Assembly: GCA_003640385.1 (NCBI GenBank)
Contig: RCAB01000453.1
Coordinates: forward strand, 1 to 48,843
DNA: 48,843 bases
Direction: 5' to 3'
Source: Setaria digitata
Taxonomy: Eukaryota > Nematoda > Chromadorea > Rhabditida > Setariidae
A program made the position numbers and the translations under genes. This document shows, piece after piece, positions 24,619-42,017 of the stretch; within the stretch, counting starts at the first letter, position 1, and each line of letters begins with the position of its first letter. A model generated the notes under the pieces. That model was given only the letters and a program-made list of their open reading frames with translations, had not been told where the DNA came from and made no database searches.

Positions 24619-24819
24619 GTAGGTCCTGAGCCAGAAGCAGTTGCAGGAAGAAAACTACTGCATTTCCTCTCATCAGTTAGGAAATCCAATTTAACAGCTG
24701 CAATAGATTTAGCTAGAATTAGAGAAATTTCAAGTCGTCGTGAATCTAAGCTGCACAAAAGGAATGATGAGATCGAACCAGCAGCTACAAAATTGAGGTT
24801 AACTTATTCACAAACTTGA
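24619..24819 (+). CDS. Unassigned terminal exon of a second plus-strand gene
   Basis: I do not recognise this protein. After a TTTGTCATTAG acceptor the frame is open for 66 codons to TGA at 24817-24819. The translation is balanced and basic, with pieces PEPEAVAGRKLLHFLSS and LARIREISSRRESK, predicted helical. GC content and codon choice are clearly higher than in the flanks. It lies 1.45 kb past the ligase stop and 450 bp before the astacin stop on the other strand. It cannot extend the ligase: joining it in phase to exon 23 or 22 gives an immediate stop. Upstream in-phase candidate exons (23317-23398, 23693-23722, 23874-23900) would form a small gene. A pseudogene fragment is the alternative. 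Confidence 0.45.
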   Translation, partial: VGPEPEAVAGRKLLHFLSSVRKSNLTAAIDLARIREISSRRESKLHKRNDEIEPAATKLRLTYSQT

Positions 24820-25217
24820 GACTAAACCCTATCAACTTATTCCTGAAAATGCGAAAATCGTGTATAGAAAACGTTACTTGACAAAAAAAAAAAAGAAAAA
24901 GAAAAAGCATAACAATCAATCCTTTGGTGCTAAGAATATCAGAATGAAATATTGCAAATTTTTACACTGAAAAGGAATCAGTTCTGCTAGTTTTATATTT
25001 GCCAAAATCTTTTTACTGGTCCATCTATTGTCTGCCTAAATCTTGCACCAATCAACTAGAAATATAAAATATCATTCGTGATCATTCTAAGAATATTACA
25101 TGTACAAACAGTTACTACTAACGGCTAACGGCAGACTTATTTATATTTATCAAACAATGAAAACTGAAAAAAAAAAAACAAAAATGAGCCTTTCGAAATT
25201 TTAGCATTGAATTTGGA

Positions 25218-25218
<1 letters not shown>

Positions 25219-25243
<25 letters not shown>
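25219..25243. repeat. (GA)n microsatellite
   Basis: A GA run just beyond the astacin stop codon (downstream on the minus strand), probably in its 3'UTR or flank. Confidence 0.9.
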
Positions 25244-25248
<5 letters not shown>

Positions 25249-25271
25249 CACGAATATTTTGAAGAAGAGCT

Positions 25272-30035
<4,764 letters not shown>

Positions 30036-30349
30036 CTGAAATATAGCGCAGTGAAAAACGTTTTTTATCATTTCTACCATTTTTTCAATTATTCAAATTT
30101 CACTACAATTTAAATTATAGCTTGAATAATTTCATCTCTTCTAATGGCTAATTTCAATGCTTACACATCTGTAAGCTTTTCATTTGACATAAAATAATTT
30201 GATTTCCGGATATTTCTATTTGTTTATCAACCTTATAGCTTGATAAACGATGATTTCACACTGATCATCTCTCTTTTTTTTTTTTTTTTTTTTGGTCAAA
30301 CAACAAACTGTTACTTTTATTAAATAAAGAATTTAAAAGCAAGCAGAAT

Positions 30350-30515
30350 TTGGAAAGTTTTTATTTTGATCTTTATTATGATAACTAAAATGAGCAAACC
30401 GGCCAAGCTTGAGATCAGTAATTCGAATACCATGAAGAGATTTCCTGTATTGAACATATTCCTCACAAGGAGGAATTACTGCAGCTAGTTTGCTTCCGAA
30501 AAATTAACCTCTAAA
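30350..30515 (-). pseudogene. Exon-like island without start, function unknown
   Basis: A minus-strand frame open for about 50 codons, bounded by TAA on both sides and without a usable ATG. It contains AAVIPPCEEYVQYRKSLHG and ITDLKLGRFAHF, credible protein-like text in a GC-raised segment. It sits 300-480 bp upstream of the first readable astacin exon. No in-phase splice to that exon uses a good donor. It may be a decayed exon, an exon of an unrecognised gene, or chance; the plus strand has a 32-codon ATG frame through the same DNA. Confidence 0.25.
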
Positions 30516-32801
30516 ACAATTACTGATATTTTAAAATTCAGAGAAAGAAAATTTTTTTAAGTTTCTGTTCTTCTGATGTTAATATTATTCTAACTGGGGT
30601 AACTCTTTTAGTGATTTAGCTAATTTATAATGTTACAATTTACATGAAATTGCATTGAAAATATTACAATCAAATTTGCATCGTTTAATTTGTAGGAAAA
30701 AATAATACTATAATAATGAATAAGACTATTCACACATCAAAATTAATTTCTGATTATCAAACTTGAGAATACTTATCAAATGATTAGTTAACAATTTACT
30801 TGACAACCGATGGACAATTACAAATGACTGAGCAAGAATCAAAATAAGACAGTAATTATTATAACCATGAATTGAGATTTTAACAACAATAAATCAGAAA
30901 TAAAAATTGCATACCAATAATAATCAGATTTGATAACTTGCTATGCAACGCTCTGTCTTGAATTTCTCATAAAAAGCTTTATTAATATCAAAAAAAAAAA
31001 AAAAATGTAATGATTAAATAAACAGGTTTTTATGAACAAATGATTTGCAAATAGTTCAAAAGCATTGGAATTATAATAAACAAGTTTTGGATAAATTAAA
31101 TGCCGCCATAATTAACAAAGAAAAAGAATGTCAATATTTGAAACAAAAAAAGAAAGCAATGCTATAATCAAATGTAATTGAAATAATTGGAAATGTATGC
31201 ATTTCAAACATGCAAAGTTAAATTATTTATGTTATTTTGTTTTTGAAGATAATTGATAAGAATGCAACTAAATGATAGAATAAAATAAACTTGAACTGAT
31301 TAAACAATCTTCCAGTTATTGTCCAAACTAAGATAACAATTGAAGTTTTGCTTTTAGAACTTGCAAATGATGAAAACTGATATGATATTATTGTTATCAC
31401 TGTCACTAATGCTTTTTATTTAAAATCAGAAATTTACTGTGGTAAAATAAACAAAATGCAAAATTTCGAAAATTTAACTAAATTGAAGTCATCTTTATTA
31501 GATTAATATTCATCATGTTTTAAATCCACAGAAATCTATCTATCCATCTATCTATATCTATATATATAGCAATATAGCTTTGATATTCTTCATATCATCT
31601 TGTATGAATTTTAATTGACAGAAGAAAAAGAAAAGGAAAAAGGATCAAAACTTTAATTATCAATTTGAAAGAAAATTAAAGGCTATTTAGATTTAATTCA
31701 TGAACGATGATTTAATTGATAAATGGGAAGATTAAAATTTAAATTATGTATGTAGTATAATGACATGTATGATGGAAGAAGAAGAAGAAAAAAAAAAACT
31801 GTTCATTTGATTGATAGATGAAGCAGCAATAATGATAAATGATAATAATTTAGTCAAATATTGAAGCACTTAACATCGATAGAAGTAATTTGGAAGCAAA
31901 AAAAAATAAAAAATAGTAATCCTGAATTGAATGACTAACTTAGCCTACTATCACAATTGAGAAGCCGGATTTTCGGAACAAAAAAGAGGTAAATTTCCAA
32001 TTAGAATCCGGTTTCTTTCTTTTTTCTTTTTTTTTTTTTGCTGTTTGTTTGAAGAGACGAACCAATGTTTGCTGACTGTTAATCATAATAATTGGATCAA
32101 TGAATCGCTTCACAGTTGTCACCTTTTTCCCTTCATCGAAACCGGCTCATGCTGAATCTATTGACCAAAAGCAAAAATGAGATTGAGAAAGAAGAGTGAT
32201 GATGAATTTGTGAAGTATAAAACGGATATCTAGAAAAGTGTACTACACTATTCCAAAAAAAAATTGATAATTTTGATAATTATTTATGATTAATTTATTA
32301 AAATTTCAAGCTACTTCATACTAGATAATTTGATAATTTTCTGAATATAATAAAAGCAACAATAGATAATACAATATCAATAAAAGTTAAAAGAAAATAG
32401 CTGAAGCGGAAATTTTTTCGTTCTTCGTAAAAAATTTTTGCTATTTATTGTAAGTTGTACAGATGCAGTTATTCAAATGGAAAATTCAATTCCAGTATTG
32501 CAGTAATATAATATAGTATTAATTATTAGCTGCAGATAAAATAGCTCACCAGTTAACTAGACAAACTAATGCATGTAGCAAGTTAGCCAGCCGCCTGATT
32601 CATATTTCACAATTTTTCTAGCGCACTAACTGAAAATTACTTAAAATATTATAAAAATTTTTTACAAGCATAAATACAACGAACAATTCTACAAAGTGAA
32701 ATTAATTTAAAAATCAGCAAGTTAGTTAAAAAAAAGAAAAAAAAAACGAAAATAGCAAAGTTTACGGTTTTCTTTTAATAATTAATTAAAATATTTTTAA
32801 T
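30516..32801. other. Upstream region of the astacin gene, no exon secured
   Basis: It should contain the missing signal-peptide exon(s) unless these lie further off. A TTGCTCAG to A|GTAAATTG segment at about 30795-30825 (minus) and a 26-codon plus-strand ATG frame at 32100-32178 are the only hints. A TATC/TATA run lies near 31540-31570, and an imperfect inverted repeat AGAAGCCGGATT / AATCCGGTTTCT at about 31962-32017. Confidence 0.4.
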
Positions 32802-32903
32802 ATGGTTTCTTGTCAAGAAGGATTTGCAGCGAATCTACAAGAATGGATCTCACTGTTTGATGGATGTGCTCATAATTCTGTTTCAAACAGGATTGTATTA
32901 TGA
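32802..32903 (+). CDS. Candidate micro-ORF or exon, 33 aa
   Basis: An ATG-led frame (MVSCQEGFAANLQEWISLF, then DGCAHNSVSNR) sits in a GC-raised island. The minus strand is equally open and protein-like (QNYEHIHQTVRSILVDSLQ), ending TAA just past the island. Openness on both strands suggests either a conserved non-coding element or an exon whose strand cannot be decided from sequence alone. No family recognised. Confidence 0.2.
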   Translation: MVSCQEGFAANLQEWISLFDGCAHNSVSNRIVL

Positions 32904-35458
32904 ATGATGGTGTAAATGTTAACAGAAAATATGTCACTTTAAATAATTAATTAATTTTGATATAAAGTTAATCTACAAAATTATTATCATTTTAAATAAT
33001 AATTGCAATTTAAAAAAAAAAAAAAAAAAGGAAAAAAAAAAAGAAAAAAAGAAGAGAAAAATTTCGTTGAATTTTCCAGAAAGAAAAATGACTAGTGGAT
33101 TTTAATCAGATTTCACTTTTCAATTTTATATAAGCTTTTTGAATTCACTCCAAAACTGGTTTATCTTTTTTGGAGGTATACGAAGTGTGACACCAAATTG
33201 GTTAACAAAAATTTTGATTTCCGATAAGAATTTTGCTGACTACTACTGCTAAGTAAAAAGGGGGAAAAAAGGAGAAAAGCTTTTGAAAGATTTAATTATA
33301 AATTTTAATTTGAACAAAGTTTTTTTTTCCCTTATCTCGAATGAAACATTATTTAATTGGAGATGACATTTTAAGTTGCAAAAGTTTGAAGCAAAATAAA
33401 GATAAGAAAACCTGTAAATTTCGTACTGGACTTGATCACTTAAATATCATGTTTTAGTTCAAGATCATTTTTATCACTTACTAAATCATAAATTTATTAA
33501 TAAATGATCACTACCTATTATTGCTAGCTATGATAAAACTTTTTTTGATACGTCTCCAAGTTCGATAATTCATTTTTAATTTAGGTATGACTATAGTTTA
33601 AATGAAAAAAAAAATGTGAAATTCGAAAGATGGCGATATAAATAAAGATAATTAAAAACAAACAATTGTGAGAAACTATTAAGCATTGAAATGTAATTAA
33701 AAGGGGAAAATGTGAGCAAACTGGTGGAAATTAAATATTTGCTAGATAATATGGAATAAAATTTTTTTGATCTCGAAGTTCTCAGTTCTTTTTTTTTTTT
33801 TTTTCAACTTCCTTAAAAATTTCCAATGCATTTTATAATTCGCAAATAAATTTCATATCTCTTTTACTTGTTCTCGCTAAAATTTTACATCAAGCTGATG
33901 TTCGCTAATATCTAATATTCCAAGATCTTCGAGAAGTCTCAGGTAAACCAAATATAATCCTCTTGATTATTGTGGTAAATTGCTAACATTATTTTTGACA
34001 AATTCACGTTTTACATCCTGAAAAACTTAATTAATTAAGAAAAAGTAATTCACTCATTATCACCGAACTATTTCTTCAGCATTTTTTTTTGATATTATTT
34101 GTTAAAGTTAATGAATGAAATTTTTCTTTTTTGGAGAGAAAACGATAAAAAATTTCAATCCCAGTTGAAAGGATTCGAAAACTGTTATAAATTACATGAA
34201 TTTCCTTATCATTTATTGCTATTTTTGATTCATTTTATGATCCAGAGTTGCGGGTATATCCTATATCATTTCAAAAAAAAATGGAGAAACTAAAAGGAAA
34301 ATAAATTCATTAATTAAATGTGCAGATCAATAAAACTTTTTAATCAATCAAAATATTAACAAAACTCTAATTAACATTTACACTGATAAAATTAATTAAA
34401 CAATTTCAATTTCAAACGATTATTAAATGATTTCCGTCTTTATGCAATTTTCGAATAGAAAAAATTTTATATTTTTTTTTGAAATAAACGCATTTCTGGT
34501 TAACTTTTTACTGATTAATTTACGCAGAATATAACATGATTAAAACTGATAAAATCAGGTCACACGAAGCAATGTCAACGTTATTTTACAATTGAAAAAA
34601 AAGAAGTCTTTATTTTAGATTGACTGCATAGAAGAAGCATTATCGTTGAACAAGTTTGAATTTTTGTTAAAATTGAGTAAAACAAGTTTTTGAAAACACA
34701 GCATACAGCTGGTAAATGTGCGAGAAAAAAAAAAGGTGAAAATGAAGGGATCTCTTTTCCGGTTTATTTCTTCCCATTTATATTATGACAATAATCATTA
34801 TCTGATTTGATACAATTTGTTTAAAACTCATTATTGTTAGTTTATTATTTATTATTATTGTTATTTTTTTTTTATTGAAATTAAACAAGCAGTCTAGTTT
34901 TATGCCGATGAAGCAATGTCGATGAAAAAGAAGAAAATGTTCAGTATCCTAATAAAATTTTTTACCTTTCAAATGAACTATTAGATATTTCGTAAATTAT
35001 TTGAAATTAACGAATTTTTCTTTTTTGTTTTTAGCACTTTGATCATTAATTAATTTAATTCAAATAAAATATATATATATTTTTTTCACTGCATGAAAAG
35101 CTTTGCTATCAAAAGTTCAGTCAATATTCGTTGAATATCCGGGTTGATAAATATACAACCATATTAAATCGCATAATTATGACAATTCGGTAGCTACTAC
35201 AATTAGTGCGGTGAAAATAAAACATTATTAGATCTATAATATTATTACATTAAACTTTGCACAAATTTTCCATTGCATAATTAAAAATATAGGGAAATAT
35301 TTATTTAATGGTTAAGTTAATGTTCATCATTTAATGATTACTTAATAGCCCATTAGTCGGTAGCGGTCATTTTAGTTTCGAAATATACTCTATTTGGTTT
35401 TGTATCAAATAATTCCTAATTGCAAATAATATTATTAGTGTTAAGTTGATAAAGGAAT

Positions 35459-35481
35459 GAGAGAGAGAGAGAGAGAGAGAA
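35459..35481. repeat. (GA)n microsatellite
   Basis: Uninterrupted GA dinucleotides followed by an A-rich run. Confidence 0.95.
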
Positions 35482-36354
35482 AAGGAAAAAGGAACGATTA
35501 AGTGAATGAATCTTTGCAAAAGTGTTCAAGGCAAGACAAGAAATTATTAGTTTTATTTCTTCCAAAGTTTAGTTTATTATTTTGAAGTACTTTGAAATAT
35601 ACTATACTTTGAAATATCAATATTCAATGTAATGTATTTCATCTGCAATGAAAAAGAAATATTTATTTAAGACGAAAAGATGAAAAGAATAGTGATTAGT
35701 GAAGGTAAGTTGAGTAAAGGTATGACTGGAATCTGAATTTAAAGGTGGTAAAAGCTAGATCTGAAGAAAACAGAATCCGGATTTTAGAGAAATAAGAGCA
35801 GTGAAATTTTCAGCAGCGTGTAAATCTAAGAAACCTTTTCACTGTTTGTTATCTCTTTGCTTTTGCTCCTTTTTTTTTTTTTTTTGAGAAATGCTAACTA
35901 ACAATGTTAATTACTGAATAGTTTTAAATTAATTAATGAATAAGTAACCATTTGCTGATAATTTCAGTGATTGTTGAACGATTTGAATTAATTAATCTAC
36001 GATCATCACTGCTACTAGTATTGTTGACAAAATTGGATCGTTTAAAAATCTAAGAAAATAAATAAATAAAAATGTATTTTTAACTAAAAATAAATACGTT
36101 TATTTCAACAACAAATTGTTTTATTTGCTGAACGGATCTGTTGTATTCTTAAAGGGCTGAGTAAATACACAAAATATCAACAACCATTTATGGTGGGTAG
36201 ATGAAGTAACAACATTGCTAAAATTCACTCCTCAAATTTAAAATTAAACAAAAATTTAGTCCCTATACTTTTCACAAATAAAAGCAACGTATGAATTGTT
36301 AAATTGTAAACAGAAATCAAGATTAGCTGAATCTTCCTGTCCTCTCTTCCACCC

Positions 36355-36391
36355 TTCTCTCTCTCTCTCTCTCTCCCTCTCTCTCTCTCTC
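36355..36391. repeat. (CT)n microsatellite
   Basis: A CT run with one CCC interruption; it creates low-complexity minus-strand frames that should not be called genes. Confidence 0.95.
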
Positions 36392-36623
36392 CCTTCGATC
36401 TTTCTAGTAAGCAAAAATTTGTATTGGTAATTTTTCGAAGAGTGAATAGAGGCAAAAGGATAAAACTGGAAATTTTGACAATATGATTGGAATCATTTCG
36501 TTTAAGGACACTTGATGAATACTTGAAAAAAATAAATAAATAAATAAATAAAAATCGTGAAAGATATGACGAAAGCATGAAAAAAAAAAAAAAATAACGA
36601 AATGATGAAACGTGAACATTCTA

Positions 36624-36775
36624 AAAAGTGATCACGTATTATATTGTATGCAACGTAACGTTATACAAGTGGAAATAATAATGTATTGCATTTGGGAATA
36701 AAAAGTAATCATGTTATTGTATGTGTAAATAAAAATGATCACGCATTGCACGTCACGTAAGTGGTATATAAATAA
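36624..36775. repeat. Diverged direct repeats containing TGATCACG
   Basis: Related units start near 36624 (AAAAAGTGATCACGTATT), 36699 (AATAAAAAGTAATCATGTTA) and 36729 (AATAAAAATGATCACGCATT). They lie in a segment with several ACGT/CACGT motifs. The TGATCA core is palindromic. Confidence 0.45.
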
Positions 36776-37650
36776 AGCTAATTAAGTATTTTATGCTTCT
36801 ATTCTCCCATAAATCTTCCTAATGCTGAAGTTGTATAATTAAAATTTAGTGCTATTTATAGATTTTTGAGCTATTTAAAGAGATAATAATATGATTGCAA
36901 AATTACTTTTGTATATTATGGATGAATTATCTTACTAGGCATATAATTAGTCTATTTTTTTTAGACAAAATTACAACAATCAGATATTATTCAATCCGAA
37001 AATATTAAAAATATTTTGGAAATGCAAAAAAAAAAAAAAGAAAAATGAGAATAAAAAGTATGAAATGGAAAGGAAAAAACTAAATTCTTATAAAAAAATA
37101 AAAGTGAAAAAAAGGAAAAGCTGCTTTTTTTTTTTTAATTTAAACTTAAACCATTTTCATTTATGTAATTAGAGCAAAATAAAAAATTTTGAAAGTTTTT
37201 GAACACTGAAAACCACCGATAAGTGAAATGAAAATTTGAAAAAATTATGCAAAAGTGCGAGCTAAATTTGTATCATTATTAATTATTTTTACTAAAGTTC
37301 AATGATATTTGTTGGAGTAATTGCGATAAAAATGATTGTGAGCTTTTCTGATCAGTAAAAATGTGAAATAATAAGAAGCAAACATTGAAAGTGAGTAAGA
37401 TGAGATTAGAATTTAAATTTGAAAGGTCTGTGTAAGAATAATCCGTGAAGGATTGATTCAGAACCGGTTTCATTCCTCACCTTTTCATCCTTCCTTAAAT
37501 TTTCACAATTCACCATCTTCTTCCACTTTCATACTTCATGCTTCATTTTATGCAAATGACTTATTTAAAATTTATGCTTAAAGTTCTGAGAAAATAATTG
37601 AGGAGAAAAAAGAAATGAGAAAGACAATGAAACGAAATCGAATCAGTTAG

Positions 37651-37672
37651 ATTCAATCAGATCTGATTGAAT
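37651..37672. repeat. Perfect 22-bp palindrome
   Basis: Arms ATTCAATCAGA and TCTGATTGAAT meet with no spacer at an AGATCT centre. Confidence 0.9.
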
Positions 37673-39854
37673 TCAAATCCGTGTGAATTACAAATACATG
37701 ATAAATTATTTTTCATTTATAGAAAGATTTATTTAGGGTAAAATAATTAGTTAAATTTTATTCATTTTCATCTGAAATGAATGAAATTTTGAAATTGCAA
37801 TCATTTTCAGTCAGTTATTTCCATCTCTTACAACAATAATTCTTTGGTTTTCATGGTCCTTTTGTTTTTTATTCCAGTGAAAATAAGTTACTTTAAGTGA
37901 ATGAAGTTCAGCGTAGCGCTTGAGATAACGACATCAGAGAGTGTTAGATAGATTCGAGTTCATGTAGCAGTTTTTAGCTAGATTTGAGTTCACTTTATCT
38001 TGCCTTTTTCATTCTATTTACTATAAACAAACAATTACAGTTCTTGTATTTTAAGTCTAAAATTTAAATTATACTGAACGACTTGTTTAGCAAAATTCTT
38101 GAAATTTGTTCACAATAAAATGATGATCATAAAGATTATTAGCAATATATTAACTTCTTATAACAACCGCACATTGGATGATTAAAAAAAAAAATTTGAT
38201 CAGCTGATTAAATACATGCTGAAATCTGTAATCAATATATTTTTGATTTCACTTCGATTAAGTCGGTCATTGAATTTCTTGAATTTTTCATGCCGATGCA
38301 TGTGACAAACTTTAATTAAGTCTTAAATCCTATAGCTTGTTTGATTATAATTCCAGATCAGGTCTTTCCAAAACTGCCGGTGCACTGAGAAACACATATA
38401 ATTGCTAATTGATCCAGTTGATGAAAATTTTAATGAAATAAATTTTGAACATTTGAAATGCTTTTTTTTTTTCTTTAATATTATCATTTTATTTTTATCA
38501 CCATTTTTTTTAAACTCTTTTGCAAAGACAAACAAAAAAAAAAGAAAAAAAAAACGAAATATTTCGAACTATTTTTTGTCCAAGAAAAAAAAAAGGAAAA
38601 GTGTCATAAAATTTTCAGGATTTTTTGCTACTTCCGAAAGGAATTTTCCAAATTTCTTTTTTTTTTTTTTTTTTTTAATGCAAAAATCCAAACTGTAGCA
38701 GACTCCACCATCAGTATGATAACCAAATATAATTTTACTTTCTGCTTGACTGGTAGTTTTTCCGTTTTTTTTTTTTTCCAATTAGTCAGTCCCTCATTTA
38801 TTAGTTTTCGGATAAACATTAGCTTACTAGCTGAATCGTTTCGTTCTAATGTTGAATTTAATTTAACAAAGCTGCATTTTATTAGCATCGTAACTGCTAC
38901 GTTTGTTGCTCTCTTCGAGCCAAAGCATCCACCGATTTCTCAATTTTTCATTTCTTACTTACATCTGTGCATTTTGTGCATCAAAAATTGCAAATTGATT
39001 TCCGATATATTGGATCACGTAATTCACGTCACTTCACTTCATGTCACACTACGTCATTCATACATATAGCATGATGTAGGTGCAAAATAAATTGGATAAT
39101 TGCGAATAATTATTAATTATCTGTTGTTTTTATCATGCCTTATCATGTATTACATCGGAACAATTGAAGTTTTATTTCACTTTTAAGGCTAATATTGAGA
39201 AAAAACGTTTATGCATTATTTTAACGTAGTTATCACAAAATTGCACTGTAAAAACATTTTAAATTTACAAAGAAATTCAAAGAAGAGCTCACAAATTTGC
39301 CGGAATTCATAAAAAATTTCCAAAAAAAAAAATTTCAGCTTTTTAATTACGCACTCATCAAAAGCTTATTATTTTTTTTTCACCTTTTTAAAAATGAACA
39401 ATAAAAGCATAGGCGTAAAAACAAATTTTACACTTCAATCATACATCAAATATTTCGATTTAGCATTTAAACAAACACAAAGTAACACAGAACAATGATT
39501 TTTGAAATTAATTATCTTTATTCTAATTAGAAGTGCAAAAAAAAAAAAAAGAAGAAAAGAACAATATTGGTCAGTTTTAATTTGATAAAATTAAATCATC
39601 TGAGGAGTGAAAATATTAACAATAAATGCTAAATTTTAATTTATTCCTTTTCCTTCTTTTTTCTTTAATTGATTACCCCTTTTTCTTCTTTTTCCAAAAA
39701 AAAAAACTACAATAAGTTTGCATTCTTATTCTCGAGATGTCATCTGCTTTTCCAGTAACCAATTGCTAAAACATTCAACAACACTTAGTTCAATCTCGAT
39801 CTCTCAATTTTGATCTTTATCAATGTGCTTCTAATTTTTTTTTTTTTTTTCTTG

Positions 39855-40085
39855 CTAGGTGCCAGTTGCTAAGTAGTTAGTTTTCTTCATCATCAAAATT
39901 AGTGATACTTCGGCTCTTAAAACCATCGCTATATGCTGTCTAAACATAATGTGTCTATGTCCGGTCGGTATTTCTTCAATTTTGAGCATATTTCTATTTT
40001 ATGAGCCAATGGTATACGGTACTTTTATGCACTAACAAACCTTTTGGGCGACCACCGTTTGTCGATTCGATGTAAGTCTCTCTCT
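39855..40085. other. GC-raised island with short frames on both strands
   Basis: Minus strand: an ATG-led 44-aa frame at 39989-39855 (MLKIEEIPTGHRHIMF, then RQHIAMVLRAEVSLI). Plus strand: an ATG-led 29-codon frame from about 39949 with a hydrophobic core (SSILSIFLF). A strong GATTCGAT|GTAAGTC donor lies at about 40072, abutting the CT repeat. Coding strand undecided. Confidence 0.2.
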
Positions 40086-40088
40086 CTT

Positions 40089-40119
<31 letters not shown>
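40076..40119. repeat. (CT)n microsatellite
   Basis: Interrupted CT tract immediately after a GTAAGTC donor-like site. Confidence 0.93.
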
Positions 40120-40130
<11 letters not shown>

Positions 40131-40706
40131 CATTGTCAAATCAAAAGTCTACAGCTGCTTTCCTATCATTAGTGAAATTAATTTTTGTAGTAGAATAAAT
40201 AATTTTGAGCATTTCAAAAAAAAAATCTTCAAATTCATTTTTATAATTATGCATAGAAATGTGACATATTTCATTCAGATACATTCATATTTTTTTCCTG
40301 AGAAAACATTCAATATTGGTTGTTGAAATAAAATTATCTGATATTTTACGTAGCAGAAAAATTTAATTTAAATTTAATTGGAAATGGATGAATAAATGAT
40401 GCATCGAGGAGAACTTGCTTTGCTAAAATGTCATTCTAAAGATTGCAGTCAAGCAAATGTTACTGCTAATTAGACTGATATTAGTTAGAAATTTTTCTAA
40501 AGATCTTTTAAGACATGTCAATTTAAATTTTGTTTAATAATTTATACTAATTAATAATAATTAAAAGCTATTGATTAACAAAAAAAGAAGAAAAGTGAAA
40601 AAATTTTTATTTCTCTGGAAATATCTAAAAATGTAGTAGTACAATAAAGTATTTTATGAATTGAATAAAGTAAATAAAAAAAAATTTCCAAACTTCTTTT
40701 TTTTCT

Positions 40707-40733
40707 GTCTCTCTCTCTCTCTCTCTCTCTCTC
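40707..40733. repeat. (CT)n microsatellite
   Basis: Uninterrupted CT dinucleotides in a pyrimidine-rich strand segment (about 40690-40760). Confidence 0.93.
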
Positions 40734-40739
40734 ATTCTC

Positions 40740-42017
40740 CCTTTCTCTCTTTCTAGTTCTTTTGTATGATAATAATCGGCGACAAAACAGTGGTAATAAA
40801 AAAGGATAGTGCTGAGAAGATGAAGATATGAGACAGAAGCAAAAAGTATCAGCGGAAGATATTTTGAAGCTTTTTATTTTTACTTTTTTTCATCTTTCTT
40901 TCTTTTCCCCTTTCTTTCATTTCCTTTCTGTGATGAAGACAGATTGCCGACAAGTAAATTAAGAAGAAAAAGGAACGTTATGAGGACGATTTACAACATT
41001 GCGCACCTTGCCATCATCAAAACTTCTTGCATTTAAGTAATCTAAACTTCAATGTCATCCTTTTTCTTTCTTCGCCTTTCCCTCTCTCTCTTTCTTTGTC
41101 ACCTTACTTTTTTTTATGCTAAAGTTTAATTTCATACCTGAAAATGTTTGACAAAATAATGTAACAACGACAGAACTGCCCATTTCATTAATATCCATCG
41201 AAAAGTCATTTGACAATTGTTGCAATTTATAGAAAGCATACTAAAATTCTACCTTTAAATAAGCAATTTTTTATTTTGCTTCAATTTCAAATGATCGATT
41301 GAATGATGACGAATAAATGCCACTACATTCAATCTTATCAGAGAAGTGACAAAAAGCAGTGATAAAGACTCTCTCATGGCGAAAAAAAGCAAAAAGTTTG
41401 AAGTTTGGTCAAACAACTTGTGGTAAATATTGCGACTACTATAAACAAGTGAAAAGAACTTTTTAATTAAAATTTTGTCACATTAAATTACTTTTCAAAC
41501 TTTACAAAATCAAACAACAAAATAATTGACATAAAAAATGAATGTGGAAATTTAAAAATTATTTTAAAATAACTTTAAACTCGAAAACTTCCAAAATCGG
41601 TAAGATAAGAGCGAAAATGCAATAATCTGTTTTTTTTTTTTAAATTATTCTATCTGTAATTTTTTATTTTCATTAATAAAAATCAACAATGCAGAAATAT
41701 TGATATCAGAAATGAGAAAAAAAAACTAAATGAACAATTTAATTTCGAACGTTTACAATGGTTCTTTTGTTTATTGAAATTTTTCATTCTAACATTTTGC
41801 TATAATTCTGCTTATCATTAAATTTAAATTACTCTTGAACAATAATTTTGGACAAAAAAAAAAGAAATGTTAAGTGATTTTAACTTAAACTTTCACTCAA
41901 TTCTATCTCACTAAACCATCTTTTTTGGTAAAAAAAGAAAAAAAATTTCTAAACTGAAATAGAGTAAAACAAAATGATAAATATTATCACATACACAGAC
42001 ACAGACACATGAACTAG
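40740..42017. other. AT-rich stretch, no gene seen
   Basis: Pyrimidine-rich blocks near 40870-40930 and 41060-41110; otherwise poly-A/T with no supported frame. Confidence 0.5.

Larger units (their letters stand above)
32904..39854. other. AT-rich stretch, no gene seen
   Basis: Contains the microsatellites, TGATCACG repeats and palindrome listed separately. Frames at 34099-34293, 37279-37473 and 38402-39069 are short, low-complexity or contradicted on the other strand. Confidence 0.5.

Noticed and set aside
30380..30480. Spliced-leader or snRNA gene
   Set aside because: No match to the SL1 exon or to conserved U-snRNA boxes as I know them.
36225..36619. Minus-strand 117- and 71-codon frames
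   Set aside because: Arg/Glu repeats from the CT microsatellite and Phe runs from poly-A tracts.
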